Shown here one piece after another: positions 16,130-24,985 of a stretch of 64,000 bases of DNA (positions are counted from its first letter, which is position 1; each line of letters opens with the position of its first letter). The stretch is from an uncultured Lachnospiraceae bacterium (lineage in GTDB: Bacteria > Bacillota > Clostridia > Lachnospirales > Lachnospiraceae). The translations under genes were made by a program, and so were the position numbers. The DNA is taken from positions 62,001 through 126,000 of the forward strand of contig CAJUAO010000003.1 in assembly GCA_910584685.1 (NCBI GenBank). Direction: 5' to 3'. The notes under the pieces are model-generated. The model did no database searches, had not been told where the DNA came from, and was given only the letters and a program-made list of their open reading frames with translations.

Positions 16130-18352
16130 TTATCCCTCAATCTCTGTTATCCTTTCTTTTAAACCTGAATATCTTTTCTGTTCATTCTCGTTATTTATCA
16201 TATCGGTTACCGCATCTTCCACTCCTACTATACAAACACATTTTTTAGCTCTTGTTACGCCTGTATACAAAAGGTTTCTGCTCATAAGCTGTCTCGGCCC
16301 GCTTAAAAGGGGCATTACCACAGCCGGATATTCGCTTCCCTGGGATTTGTGGATAGTAACCGCATATGCAAGCTCAAGCTCATCTAACTGCTTAAAGCTG
16401 TAGGTAACAAATTTTCCCTCGTCAAATTCCACCTCCATAAGCTCCGTATAGTTATTTATGGCTCTTATAATCCCAATGTCCCCGTTAAAAATGCCTGTTC
16501 CCCTTTCCACGGCTATTTTGTTTCTGCCTCTTATCTCCCATTCAGTCTGATAATTGTTTTTTATCTGCATTACCTTATCGCCCTGTCTGAACAATCCGTC
16601 TCCGTATTCCTTTTCCTCCTTGTCAGAAGACTCAGGATTTAAAAACTGCTGCAATATCCTGTTAAGGCGTTCCACCCCCAGCATTCCCTTTCGCATTGGC
16701 GTCATAACCTGTATGTCAAAGACCTTCGCATCTACGTATTTTGGAAGCTTTTCCCTTACAAGGGTTATCATGGCGTTTATTACGGCATTTGCATCTGTTC
16801 TCCTTACAAGAAGAAAATCCCGGCTTTTATTATCCAGCCTTATCATCTGCCCCTCATTTATCCTGTGGGCGTTTACTACTATATCGCTTAAATTAGCCTG
16901 ACGGAATATCTTTGTCAGCTTAACAACATTAAAGCGCATTGAATGTATAATATCCTTTAACACATTTCCCGGGCCTACGCTTGGAAGCTGGTTTATATCC
17001 CCCACCAATATAAGCCTTGTCCCTACTGCCACCGCCTTAAGAAGTGAATTCATAAGAAACATATCTACCATTGACATCTCGTCTATAATAACAACGTCTG
17101 CCTCAAGGGGATTATTTTCATTTCTCTCAAATCTCATGGCTGATGATATATTGTCGTCGTCAGGACCTCCGCTAAGCTCCAGAAGTCTGTGTATGGTCTG
17201 GGCTTCCACTCCTGTCGCCTCGGTCATACGCTTTGCCGCCCTGCCTGTAGGCGCAGCCAAAAGTATATCCATGCCCTCCTCTTCAAAAAATTTTATTATC
17301 ATGTTTATGGTTGTGGTCTTTCCTGTACCGGGACCGCCTGTAATAATAAGTATTCCGCTGTTAGCCGCCTCTATTACCGCCTGCCTTTGAAGCTCGTCGA
17401 GCATTAAGCCTGTATCTGTCTGAAGCCTGTCAATTTTTCTTATAATCATATCCTCAGAAACATTGTCCTTTATATTTAAGTCCTTAAGCTTTACGGCTAT
17501 AGACAGCTCCGTGTAATAGTAGTCTGACGCATATACTGCCTTTGCTCCGTTTATATCCTTTACTACAACACGTTTTTCTATTATTAAGTCGGTAATGAAC
17601 TTGTCAAAATTTCCATTGAGGATTGTCAAAAGCTCCTCTGTCCGCGCCTTTAATTCTTCCATTGGCAGATATGCGTGTCCGCTTCCACCTGCCTGTGTCA
17701 GAACATATAATATACCGCATTTTATACGAAAGTCCGAGTCAGCAGATATTCCTGCCTTCATGGCTATTTCGTCTGCTATTTTAAAGCCTACGCCATGTAT
17801 GTCGTCTGCCAGTTTATATGGATTATATTTGATAATATTGTACATTTCCTGTCCGTATTTTTCATATATTTTTACGGAAAGCTGCATGGATATACCGTAT
17901 TTCTGCAGGAAAATCATAGCCTTCCGCATATCCTTTTTTTCCTCAAGCTGGCTGGCGATTTCCATTGCCATCCGCTCGCTTATGCCCTTTACCTGCGAGA
18001 GCCTTTCCGGCTCCTCCTCTATAATTCTAAAGGTATCCTCCCCAAAGCGTCTGACTATCCTGTCAGCCAAAGCCGGCCCTACGCCCTTTATTGCTCCTGA
18101 GCCTAAGTATCTCCCTATGGCCGCCTTGTCCTCAGGTACTTTTATTTCGTATTCCTCCACCGAAAGCTGTTCCCCGTAGGAGGGATGTACCGTAAAATGT
18201 CCCTTCAGGGTGGCATATTCACCCTCGTTAATATATCTGAAGGTTCCTACGCAGGTGATTTCTTCCTTGTCTTCCACTATGGTCATAACGGTGTAGCCGT
18301 TTTCTTCGTTTCTATATACAATTTTTTCTATGTAGCCGCTGACTGTTTCCAT
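16130..18352 (-). CDS. recD2: RecD2-type ATP-dependent DNA helicase (SF1B)
   Basis: 740 residues. An N-terminal OB-like region (METVSGYIEKIVYRNEENGY) and helix-hairpin-helix repeats (GSGAIKGVGPALADRIVRRF, VKGISERMA) precede the motor: Walker A GGPGTGKTTTINM at about residue 340, DEMSMVDMFLMNSLL, GDINQLPSVGPGNVL, and C-terminal YAVTIHKSQGSEYPAV. RecD2 works without RecBC in repair and replication-fork processing. Length and motif order match the family. The gene starts with ATG and GGAG upstream; a terminator separates it from flgJ. Confidence 0.95.
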   Translation of the reverse strand: METVSGYIEKIVYRNEENGYTVMTIVEDKEEITCVGTFRYINEGEYATLKGHFTVHPSYGEQLSVEEYEIKVPEDKAAIGRYLGSGAIKGVGPALADRIVRRFGEDTFRIIEEEPERLSQVKGISERMAMEIASQLEEKKDMRKAMIFLQKYGISMQLSVKIYEKYGQEMYNIIKYNPYKLADDIHGVGFKIADEIAMKAGISADSDFRIKCGILYVLTQAGGSGHAYLPMEELKARTEELLTILNGNFDKFITDLIIEKRVVVKDINGAKAVYASDYYYTELSIAVKLKDLNIKDNVSEDMIIRKIDRLQTDTGLMLDELQRQAVIEAANSGILIITGGPGTGKTTTINMIIKFFEEEGMDILLAAPTGRAAKRMTEATGVEAQTIHRLLELSGGPDDDNISSAMRFERNENNPLEADVVIIDEMSMVDMFLMNSLLKAVAVGTRLILVGDINQLPSVGPGNVLKDIIHSMRFNVVKLTKIFRQANLSDIVVNAHRINEGQMIRLDNKSRDFLLVRRTDANAVINAMITLVREKLPKYVDAKVFDIQVMTPMRKGMLGVERLNRILQQFLNPESSDKEEKEYGDGLFRQGDKVMQIKNNYQTEWEIRGRNKIAVERGTGIFNGDIGIIRAINNYTELMEVEFDEGKFVTYSFKQLDELELAYAVTIHKSQGSEYPAVVMPLLSGPRQLMSRNLLYTGVTRAKKCVCIVGVEDAVTDMINNENEQKRYSGLKERITEIEG

Positions 18353-18391
18353 ATAAATTTTGTCTCCGTCTTCGTATCCTTCAACAAGCAG

Positions 18392-18425
18392 AAAAAGGGC
18401 AAATTGTATACTGTTTGCCCTTTTT
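18392..18425. terminator. Bidirectional terminator between flgJ-like gene and recD2
   Basis: AAAAAGGGCAAA pairs with TTTGCCCTTTTT around a 10-nt loop. In the minus direction it ends the mbl-flgF-flgG-flgJ message. Confidence 0.88.
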
Positions 18426-18476
18426 CATCATGTTTCCCGCTTAATTAATTTTATTTCCTAATTTCATATCAACCGC

Positions 18477-18824
18477 TTATGTATTGCTGTAATTTCTTTT
18501 CATCTGCTCATAGAGCGTCTGGGCCAGCCCTAAGTTGCTCTGCTCGGTAACAGCCCCTGCAAGCTCCTGTGTAAAAACATCCCCAAAGTAATCAAGATAC
18601 TTGCTTGTCTCGCTGTCCTTATCCTTCGGTATCATCTTTTCCATAGACTTGATAACCTGCTCTACAAAATATGACTCAAACTGCTTGCACACATTCATAA
18701 GCTCTTCGTCCGTAGCCTTTGAATAATCAGTACTGTTTAAGGCTCCCGAAAGCTTCTCTGATGTGGAATCTGTTTTCTTATACTGTGAATAATATTCACC
18801 TATTCCGCTTAACATATCTGCCAT
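18477..18824 (-). CDS. flgJ: FlgJ N-terminal-type rod-binding protein
   Basis: 115 residues, corresponding only to the rod-binding domain of FlgJ (ELMNVCKQFESYFVEQVIKS, SKYLDYFGDVFTQELAGAVT, GLAQTLYEQM). The muramidase domain found in proteobacterial FlgJ is absent, as is usual in Firmicutes. GAGGAG precedes ATG. It is last in the mbl-flgF-flgG operon, 19 bp after flgG, and likely acts as a rod-assembly scaffold. Confidence 0.88.
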   Translation of the reverse strand: MADMLSGIGEYYSQYKKTDSTSEKLSGALNSTDYSKATDEELMNVCKQFESYFVEQVIKSMEKMIPKDKDSETSKYLDYFGDVFTQELAGAVTEQSNLGLAQTLYEQMKRNYSNT

Positions 18825-18843
18825 TTTTATTCTCCTCTACGCT

Positions 18844-19662
18844 TTATCTTCTAAGAGAGTTTGCCTGTCCCAGCATCTCGTCCGACGCCTGTATTGCCTT
18901 AGAATTCATCTCATATGCTCTTTGGGCAACAATTAAATTTACCATTTCATCCACTACCTGAACATTTGACGCCTCAAGGTAGCTTTGCTTTATAATGCTT
19001 CTTTGAAGGTCCGGGTTTTCTGATTCCTGCAGCGGCTCGCCTGATGCTGCCGTTACCTTATATGTACTGTCTGAGGCCTTTGAAAGTCCTGCCGGATTAG
19101 GAAACTGTACAAGTCCAAGAGTGAAGCCTATAGGCTGCGGATTTCCCGTTTCATCAGGATAGCATACATTGCCGTTAGCATCTATTGTGATTTTACTTAC
19201 CATATATTCGCCGCCAAGCTCTATTGGCGAGCCTGTCACGTCAAGTACAGGATAGCCCTCCGAGCTGCTGAGCATAATTCCTCCGCCGTTTCCAAGGGAC
19301 CAGTTAAAGCGTCCGTTTCTTGTATATATTGTTTCTCCGTTGTCATCCATTACGGCAAAAAAGCCCTTTCCGTCTATGGCAAAATCCGTATTCAGCTCTG
19401 TGCTTGTCATCGAGCCCTGTCTGAAATTGGCTGTAATTGATGAATTTCTTGTTCCAAGACCAACCTGCGCTCCTACCGGCTTTGTCTCTCCGTTTGCCGA
19501 CGTAGTCCTTGCCTGTGTCGTCTGATATAAAAGAGTTTTAAATTGCGCAGACTCTGTCTTATAGCCTGTAGTATTTACATTTGCAAGATTATTTGAAATA
19601 ACGTCTACGTTTGTCTGCTGCGCAATCATACCTGAAGCAGCAGTCCATAATGATCTCATCAT
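18844..19662 (-). CDS. flgG: Distal rod protein FlgG (FlhP-like)
   Basis: 272 residues, the usual size for FlgG. N-terminal MRSLWTAASGMIAQQTNVDV and SNNLANVNTTGYKTE are the rod/hook signature; FAIDGKGFFAV lies centrally; the C-terminal QSYLEASNVQVVDEMVNLIV and AQRAYEMNSKAIQASDEML form the D0 helix. The order mbl-flhO-flhP of Bacillus is preserved, making this the FlhP counterpart. ATG-ATG: either methionine could start, the first has the better SD spacing. Confidence 0.94.
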   Translation of the reverse strand: MMRSLWTAASGMIAQQTNVDVISNNLANVNTTGYKTESAQFKTLLYQTTQARTTSANGETKPVGAQVGLGTRNSSITANFRQGSMTSTELNTDFAIDGKGFFAVMDDNGETIYTRNGRFNWSLGNGGGIMLSSSEGYPVLDVTGSPIELGGEYMVSKITIDANGNVCYPDETGNPQPIGFTLGLVQFPNPAGLSKASDSTYKVTAASGEPLQESENPDLQRSIIKQSYLEASNVQVVDEMVNLIVAQRAYEMNSKAIQASDEMLGQANSLRR

Positions 19663-19704
19663 GATTGTTTTTTCCTTTCCTGATATAATATATTAAAGCA
19701 TTTA

Positions 19705-20484
19705 CTACTGAACTCTTCCTACCTGATTTACTGCCTTTTCTGTCATGGTATCGGCATTCTGTATAGCCTTCTGGGCCGCCTCGTAGGCTCTGGTAATGGT
19801 AATCATCTCTACCATTTCACTTACTACGTTTATATTTGACATCTCCAGATATCCCTGTATCACTGACGCCTCTGATTCTGCAGGAACGGCGCCGTCTACC
19901 GTATCATACATATTTTCACCGTACTTTTTAAGATAATTATAATCTTCAAAATCCGTAATCTGTATAGTGTCTGCATATTCTCCGTCAGCAAATATATTTC
20001 CCTGCCTGTCAATAACTACGTCCACTGCATTTGTAGGTACTACAATCTGTCCGCCGCCCTCATTAAGAACATAATCTCCGTCCTTTGTCCTGAGATACCC
20101 GTCTACATCTATGGTAAATTCACCGTCTCTCGTATACTTAGTGGTGGTAACGCCCTGCTTATTGGTAAAGGATATGGCAAAAAAACCACGTCCGTCAAGG
20201 GCAACGTCAAAGGTTCCCTCTGTATTTTTAAGAGGACCCTGCTTGTAATCCGTATAATTTTCTCCTATTTTCACGCCAAGACTCATTCGTCCTATATTTC
20301 TTGTGATAACTCCCTCCGTCAAATCATTTACCTTTATGGTGAAATTCTCATTAAAGGATTTTGCCGTAAGTCCCTCTCTTTTATATCCTGTGGTTGATGC
20401 GTTTGCCAGATTATTTGTAATAGTGTCCAGCTTTTTCTGCTGGTTTATCATGCCTGTATAGGCTGTGTAAAGTCCTCTTACCAT
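19705..20484 (-). CDS. flgF: Flagellar rod protein of the FlgF/FlgG family (FlhO-like)
   Basis: 259 residues. MVRGLYTAYTGMINQQKKLD with TNNLANASTTGYKRE at the start, FDVALDGRGFFAI centrally and SNINVVSEMVEMITITRAYE at the end show a rod protein. It is less FlgG-like than the next gene and corresponds to FlhO by synteny, directly after mbl (22 bp). The AAAGGA SD is well placed. Proximal rod or FlgF are both reasonable names. Confidence 0.88.
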   Translation of the reverse strand: MVRGLYTAYTGMINQQKKLDTITNNLANASTTGYKREGLTAKSFNENFTIKVNDLTEGVITRNIGRMSLGVKIGENYTDYKQGPLKNTEGTFDVALDGRGFFAISFTNKQGVTTTKYTRDGEFTIDVDGYLRTKDGDYVLNEGGGQIVVPTNAVDVVIDRQGNIFADGEYADTIQITDFEDYNYLKKYGENMYDTVDGAVPAESEASVIQGYLEMSNINVVSEMVEMITITRAYEAAQKAIQNADTMTEKAVNQVGRVQ

Positions 20485-20506
20485 TTTAAGTCCTTTCTGT
20501 GAAGCC

Positions 20507-21508
20507 TTACTTATCTCCGCTTTTATTTTTCTCTGTCAAAAATTCAATATACATGCCTGTGCCTATGGCAACTGCCGTCATTGGGTCCTCTGCCGTCATA
20601 GTGTTAATGCCTGTCTTGCTTTCTATAAGCTCTTCCAAGCCCTGAAGCAGACAGCCTCCCCCTGTAAGTACAATTCCCCTGTCAGCGATATCCGCAGCAA
20701 GCTCCGGCGGCGTCTTTTCCAAAACGCTGTGTACCGCTTCTACTATCTGGGAGGTTGTTTCCCTGAGAGCCTCCTCTGTTTCCTCTGATGTAACCGTAAT
20801 AGTCTTTGGAAGACCTGTAACGAGATTTCTTCCTCTGACCTCCATAGTCGCTACCTCTGCCCTCGGATAAGCCGCTCCTATCTTTATCTTTATCTCCTCG
20901 GCTGTTCTTTCTCCGATAAGCAGATTATGCTTTTTTCTCATAAATCTTACGATAGCCTCGTCAAAATCATCTCCTGCAATCTTGATGGATGTGCTCACAA
21001 CCGTTCCTCCGAGGGAAATTACTGCAATATCTGTCGTGCCGCCTCCTATATCTACTATCATATTTCCGCATGGTCTTGATATGTCAATTCCCGCTCCGAT
21101 AGCCGCCGCAATAGGCTCTTCTATAATTGCAACCTCTCTTGCTCCTGCCTGAAGGGTAGCGTCCTGAACTGCCTTTTTTTCTACCTCTGTGGCGCCGCTC
21201 GGTATACATACGCTTATTCTTGGCTTATTAAATGTTCGTCTGCCTATTGCCTTTTGTATAAAATGCTTAAGCATCTTCTCCGTAACTGTATAATCTGAAA
21301 TAACTCCCTGACGCAGCGGTCTTACAGCGACAATGTTTCCCGGAGTTCTTCCTATCATAAGCCTTGCTTCCTCTCCTATAGCCTTTATCTTGTTTGTATC
21401 CCTGTCAAAAGCCACAACAGACGGCTCCTTTAAAACTACGCCTTTTCCCTTTATATAAACAAGTATGCTTGCCGTACCTAAATCAATTCCTATATCTGTC
21501 GCTAACAT
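20507..21508 (-). CDS. mbl: MreB-family actin-like cell shape protein Mbl
   Basis: 333 residues from ATG 21508 with AAAGGAG upstream (an in-frame TTG at 21523 is rejected). The actin-fold motifs are clear: DIGIDLGTASILVYIKGKG (phosphate 1), DIGGGTTDIAVISLGGTV (phosphate 2) and IVLTGGGCLLQGLEELI. It forms membrane-associated filaments that guide cell wall synthesis. Mbl rather than MreB is chosen because it heads the flgF-flgG operon as in Bacillus and is not followed by mreC. A sigma-28-type promoter lies about 160 bp upstream, which would tie its expression to motility. Confidence 0.92.
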   Translation of the reverse strand: MLATDIGIDLGTASILVYIKGKGVVLKEPSVVAFDRDTNKIKAIGEEARLMIGRTPGNIVAVRPLRQGVISDYTVTEKMLKHFIQKAIGRRTFNKPRISVCIPSGATEVEKKAVQDATLQAGAREVAIIEEPIAAAIGAGIDISRPCGNMIVDIGGGTTDIAVISLGGTVVSTSIKIAGDDFDEAIVRFMRKKHNLLIGERTAEEIKIKIGAAYPRAEVATMEVRGRNLVTGLPKTITVTSEETEEALRETTSQIVEAVHSVLEKTPPELAADIADRGIVLTGGGCLLQGLEELIESKTGINTMTAEDPMTAVAIGTGMYIEFLTEKNKSGDK

Positions 21509-21670
21509 AATAACTCCTTTCAATTTATACGTGTATTAATGATTATGCACAAAAAAATGCCTAATAAACCATATTAAAAATTGTATCCTTTTGTATTATA
21601 AGGTATAAACGTAAAATATGAAAGAACTTTTTTCAAAAAACAGGAAATTAAAATTTATGATACAAATTTT

Positions 21671-21698
21671 TTATCGGATTAATATGTGGATTCATTTA
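21671..21698 (-). promoter_or_regulatory. Sigma-28-type promoter upstream of mbl-flgF-flgG-flgJ
   Basis: Minus strand TAAA (21698-21695), 16-bp spacer, TCCGATAA (21678-21671). It has the same spacing as the flgM promoter and nearly the same -10. Leader about 155 nt. Confidence 0.7.
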
Positions 21699-21835
21699 TA
21701 CTCTTTCACCGGTTTTTCAACAAACTTTCACACAACTATCATATTATAATTTTATACTTTAAGAGTACTAAGGCATTTGCAGATGATTTAGCTTGTTGTA
21801 TACATACCTTCTGCCAAATATTAGTATATCATCAC

Positions 21836-21972
21836 ATATCCAATATACCCTAACAGTTGGATATATCGTTTTTCATACTCACGCCTGGTGTAAAAGCCAG
21901 GCACCCCCGAATATTAAGGAGCGTTACAAAATAATCAGGCCCTGTTTATTTTGTAACGCTCTCTTCTCTTTT
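21836..21972 (+). ncRNA. Candidate structured RNA in the mbl / PIG-L intergenic region
   Basis: The 580 bp between mbl and the deacetylase hold no gene. Three inverted repeats follow one another: ATATCCAA/TTGGATAT (about 21837-21864), GCCTGG/CCAGGC (about 21883-21902), and a perfect 16-bp stem GAGCGTTACAAAATAA (21919-21934) with its complement (21946-21961), followed by TCTTCTCTTTTT. The T-rich end gives plus-strand terminator polarity. A weak TTGTAT-N17-TATTAG lies about 40 bp upstream of the first stem. It may be a small RNA, a leader of the next gene, or a dispersed palindromic repeat. Confidence 0.35.
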
Positions 21973-22088
21973 TACATGCCGCCCCACCGTTGAAAAAAGC
22001 TAAGATTTATGTTACTATACTGCTGTGAAAAGCAATCTGCGGGACTATGGATTGCTTCCCTTTCAAATTAAAAAAAAGGAGAGTAAAA

Positions 22089-23612
22089 ATGGCTTACAGA
22101 ATAAATAAAGAGATAATAAATAGAAACAAAATAAATAAAGACGGAATACATAAAGTCAGTATAATTAAAACAGCCTTTAAGATTTTTACAGCCGCCACAA
22201 TGCTTCTTCTTTTCCTGCCTCCATCAGACGTGTGGGCAGATACGGAGGACACGTCCCAAACGGAATATTTCACGGGACAAATTTCCGGCATAGACGAATA
22301 CTCCGCATCACAGCTTTGGGACAATAACTCTATGACCTACTTCAAAGGCAACAGTATAGATATTACAATATCCTCCGACAAAAAGTTTACAGCCGCGTAC
22401 CTTGTGTGGAACACAATTCCAGGCGCATATACCATAACCTCCTCGTCAAATGAGAAATATTCCATAGAGGATGGCTTTTTACATAAGCTTGTGGAATTTG
22501 ACAATCCGGCTGACAGCTTCAGGCTGAAGTGCCCGGACGGTGTGGAGCTGTGCGACCTTTACCTTTTTTCAGGAGAAAATTATCCTGACTTTGTCCAAAG
22601 GTGGGAAGCTCCCTGCCGGCAGGCGGATATTCTCGTTCTGTCCGCCCATGCCGACGACGAATATCTGATGTTCGGCGGCACTATCCCGTATTATGCAAAG
22701 GAAAGAGGTCTTAAGGTGCAGGTGGCTTACCTTACAACCCACTTTGACGAGCAGCCCCGTCCTCACGAGCTGTTAAACGGCTTATGGACTGCCGGCGTAA
22801 AAAACTATCCTGTGTTTGGAGTCATAGGCGACATACCCCTAAAACCGATTCACAGCCTTGAGGAAGCCGACGCCCTGTATGACCTTGATATGGTGCTGGA
22901 ATGGTTTGTGGCGCAAATACGCATCTTTAAGCCGTCTGTAATAGTTACCCATGACATAAACGGCGAATACGGACACGGAGCCCATATGCTTGCCGCCAAG
23001 ACGGTACAGGACGCCGTGGCTGTTTCTGCAGACTCTTCTTATTTCCCTGATTCTGCAAATAAATACGGCGTATGGGATGTTCCGAAGACTTATCTTCATT
23101 TTTGGGAGGAAAATAAGATTGTGATGGATTGGGAGCAGCCCTTAGACAGCTTTGGGGGACTTACTGCAAGAGATGCTGCGGAGCTTGCCTATAACGAGCA
23201 TAAATCCCAGCACAAATGGGGATTTATTGTAGGATACTGGGAACAGTATGATATACGCAGATTTGGTCTGTACCGCACTCTGGTAGGCGTTGATGAAAAA
23301 GCAGACTTTATGGACCATATAGAACCGGTTAAGGTCATTGAAGAAACTACCACCCCTGAAGCAGAAACGCAGACATCATATGAAACCTCTGAAGGAGACG
23401 AAACTGCCATACCTAAAGAAACCTCCCCTGCAACTGATGCTTCTGAGACAGCTAAAGCCCCAACGCCTTCAAAGAAACAGCCTGAAAACCAAAGCAAGCC
23501 GGCAGCCGGCATTGTCATTATAGCAGCAATAACGGCAGCCATTGCAATAATAGCTGCCGTAGGAATAATCATAAAAATAATAAAGAAAAAGGCGCCGGAT
23601 AGAAAAAAATAA
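22089..23612 (+). CDS. Cell-surface PIG-L (LmbE) family deacetylase, membrane anchored
   Basis: 507 residues from ATG 22089 (AAGGAGAG upstream). A basic start and hydrophobic stretch with AATMLLLFLPPSDVWA form a signal peptide. A jelly-roll-like region precedes the PIG-L domain (about 180-390) with the zinc motif LSAHADDEYLMFGGT and the later HGAHMLAAK. A Thr/Pro/Glu-rich linker then leads to a C-terminal membrane helix (IVIIAAITAAIAIIAAVGII) and a KKKAPDRKK tail. PIG-L enzymes remove N-acetyl groups from GlcNAc conjugates; this one would act outside the cell on a glycan. The substrate is unknown. It ends 5 bp from the convergent egsA-like gene. Confidence 0.85.
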   Translation: MAYRINKEIINRNKINKDGIHKVSIIKTAFKIFTAATMLLLFLPPSDVWADTEDTSQTEYFTGQISGIDEYSASQLWDNNSMTYFKGNSIDITISSDKKFTAAYLVWNTIPGAYTITSSSNEKYSIEDGFLHKLVEFDNPADSFRLKCPDGVELCDLYLFSGENYPDFVQRWEAPCRQADILVLSAHADDEYLMFGGTIPYYAKERGLKVQVAYLTTHFDEQPRPHELLNGLWTAGVKNYPVFGVIGDIPLKPIHSLEEADALYDLDMVLEWFVAQIRIFKPSVIVTHDINGEYGHGAHMLAAKTVQDAVAVSADSSYFPDSANKYGVWDVPKTYLHFWEENKIVMDWEQPLDSFGGLTARDAAELAYNEHKSQHKWGFIVGYWEQYDIRRFGLYRTLVGVDEKADFMDHIEPVKVIEETTTPEAETQTSYETSEGDETAIPKETSPATDASETAKAPTPSKKQPENQSKPAAGIVIIAAITAAIAIIAAVGIIIKIIKKKAPDRKK

Positions 23613-23617
23613 CGTTC

Positions 23618-24874
23618 TCAACTCTCCAGCTTTAAATTCTTGGCAATGCGCATTAAGGTTAAGCGCCTTCTGACATAAGGGCTTAGCTTAAGTATTAAGT
23701 CCTTTAATTCATCAGATATTCCAAGCTCCTTAAGGGTTGTTATGCAGCCTGCCTGTGAGAGCTTTAACCGCATTTCCTTCGAAGCAGGCAGCTTATCAAG
23801 CTCTCTGGCAATATCAGGGAGCTTTTCCCTTAGCTTGGATAAATCCAGCTCCTCCATAATATTAGGATTATTTTCGTCCAGGACCTCCTGATATTTTCCC
23901 TTTTTTCCAAAGGTATCCTTCAAAAGCTCCGTCTCAAAGCCTCTTCCGTCAATAACTCTGCATTTATCCGCTTTGATGGCTTCTTTTATTTTTTCATAAT
24001 ATTCTAAGACAAGTATAAGCCCCACAGACACCTTTTCTCCATGTAATGCGTCTATAGGCTCATTTATAATACACATTTCCAGAAGATGGGATATATGATG
24101 CTCCGCCCCTGAAGCCGGTCTTGAGTTTCCTATCATCTGCATGTCAAGACCTGAAAGCAAAAGGGCATACATTAGCTTTTCCATGCTCTCCTGCTCTCCG
24201 TCCTTTATTTTGGAAAGAACTGCCTCAACCTGATGTACGGCCTCAAATTCCAAATCATAAATTTCCTCGCAAATATACTCTCCCGTAACAATATGGCCTG
24301 CCCGCCAGTCAAGTAGCGCCGTATATTTGCCCATAAGGTCTGAAATGCCTGACGCCGTAAGCCTCATTGGCGCATTTCCAAAAATATCCGTATCTGCGAA
24401 CACATATATTGGCGCAACCGCAGGCAGTGTTTTTTTCATTCCCTTCCATGTCATTGCAGCGACAACGGAGACAAAGCCGTCAACGCTTGCGGCTGTTGGA
24501 ACGGAAATAAACTGAATATTTCTTTTATACGCCGTATATCTTGTAAGGTCATGAATAGTGCCTGCTCCTACGGCTATTAAAATATCTGCATCCTTTCTTA
24601 TTACGTTCTGTGCAAGCTCTGTGAAATAATCGTCTGCGTGAATTTCCGTTCCCGGTATAACAGATGTTTCTATGGTTTCGTAAAGACTGCTTAAAGCCTC
24701 CTTTGTTGAGGCAAGTATTTTACTGTCTGTTACAATAACGGGATTTTTGTATCCCTTTATGACCTCCGGTATTCTTTTTACTGCCCCCGGCTCTATATAT
24801 ATTTCCTTTACACTGATTGAATGCTCCTTTCCACAGGCGCATTTATGAAAAAACCTTTCCAAATCTACTTTCAT
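23618..24874 (-). CDS. sn-glycerol-1-phosphate dehydrogenase (AraM/EgsA family)
   Basis: 418 residues. Reduces dihydroxyacetone phosphate to sn-glycerol-1-phosphate with NAD(P)H. The iron-dependent alcohol dehydrogenase-like fold shows AVGAGTIHDLTRYTAYKR (nucleotide loop), VPTAASVDGFVS, the metal histidine region SRPASGAEHHISHLLEM and ALHGEKVSVGLI. This enzyme is typical of archaea and of some Bacilli, where the product enters heptaprenylglyceryl phosphate; in gut Clostridia the use of the product is not clear. The first 15 residues contain a Cys-x-Cys pair (HKCACGKEHS). SD is weak (GCAGG). It is separated by 110 bp from the HAD gene. Confidence 0.88.
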   Translation of the reverse strand: MKVDLERFFHKCACGKEHSISVKEIYIEPGAVKRIPEVIKGYKNPVIVTDSKILASTKEALSSLYETIETSVIPGTEIHADDYFTELAQNVIRKDADILIAVGAGTIHDLTRYTAYKRNIQFISVPTAASVDGFVSVVAAMTWKGMKKTLPAVAPIYVFADTDIFGNAPMRLTASGISDLMGKYTALLDWRAGHIVTGEYICEEIYDLEFEAVHQVEAVLSKIKDGEQESMEKLMYALLLSGLDMQMIGNSRPASGAEHHISHLLEMCIINEPIDALHGEKVSVGLILVLEYYEKIKEAIKADKCRVIDGRGFETELLKDTFGKKGKYQEVLDENNPNIMEELDLSKLREKLPDIARELDKLPASKEMRLKLSQAGCITTLKELGISDELKDLILKLSPYVRRRLTLMRIAKNLKLES

Positions 24875-24985
24875 TTTTATACCTGCCCGCAGCCCAGGCC
24901 TTACCGCAATTTTACCTGAATAATATACGGAAATAAAAGGACTGCGCTTACTTTCTCCTTTCTCAAATATTTTCTTCTGATTTTC

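Noticed and set aside
16105..16140. TTG start for comFC
   Set aside because: ATG 16104 has a better SD (GGGGAG) and avoids overlapping recD2.
21793..21993. 66-residue plus-strand ORF in the mbl intergenic gap
   Set aside because: It runs through three hairpins and lacks an SD; composition is not protein-like.
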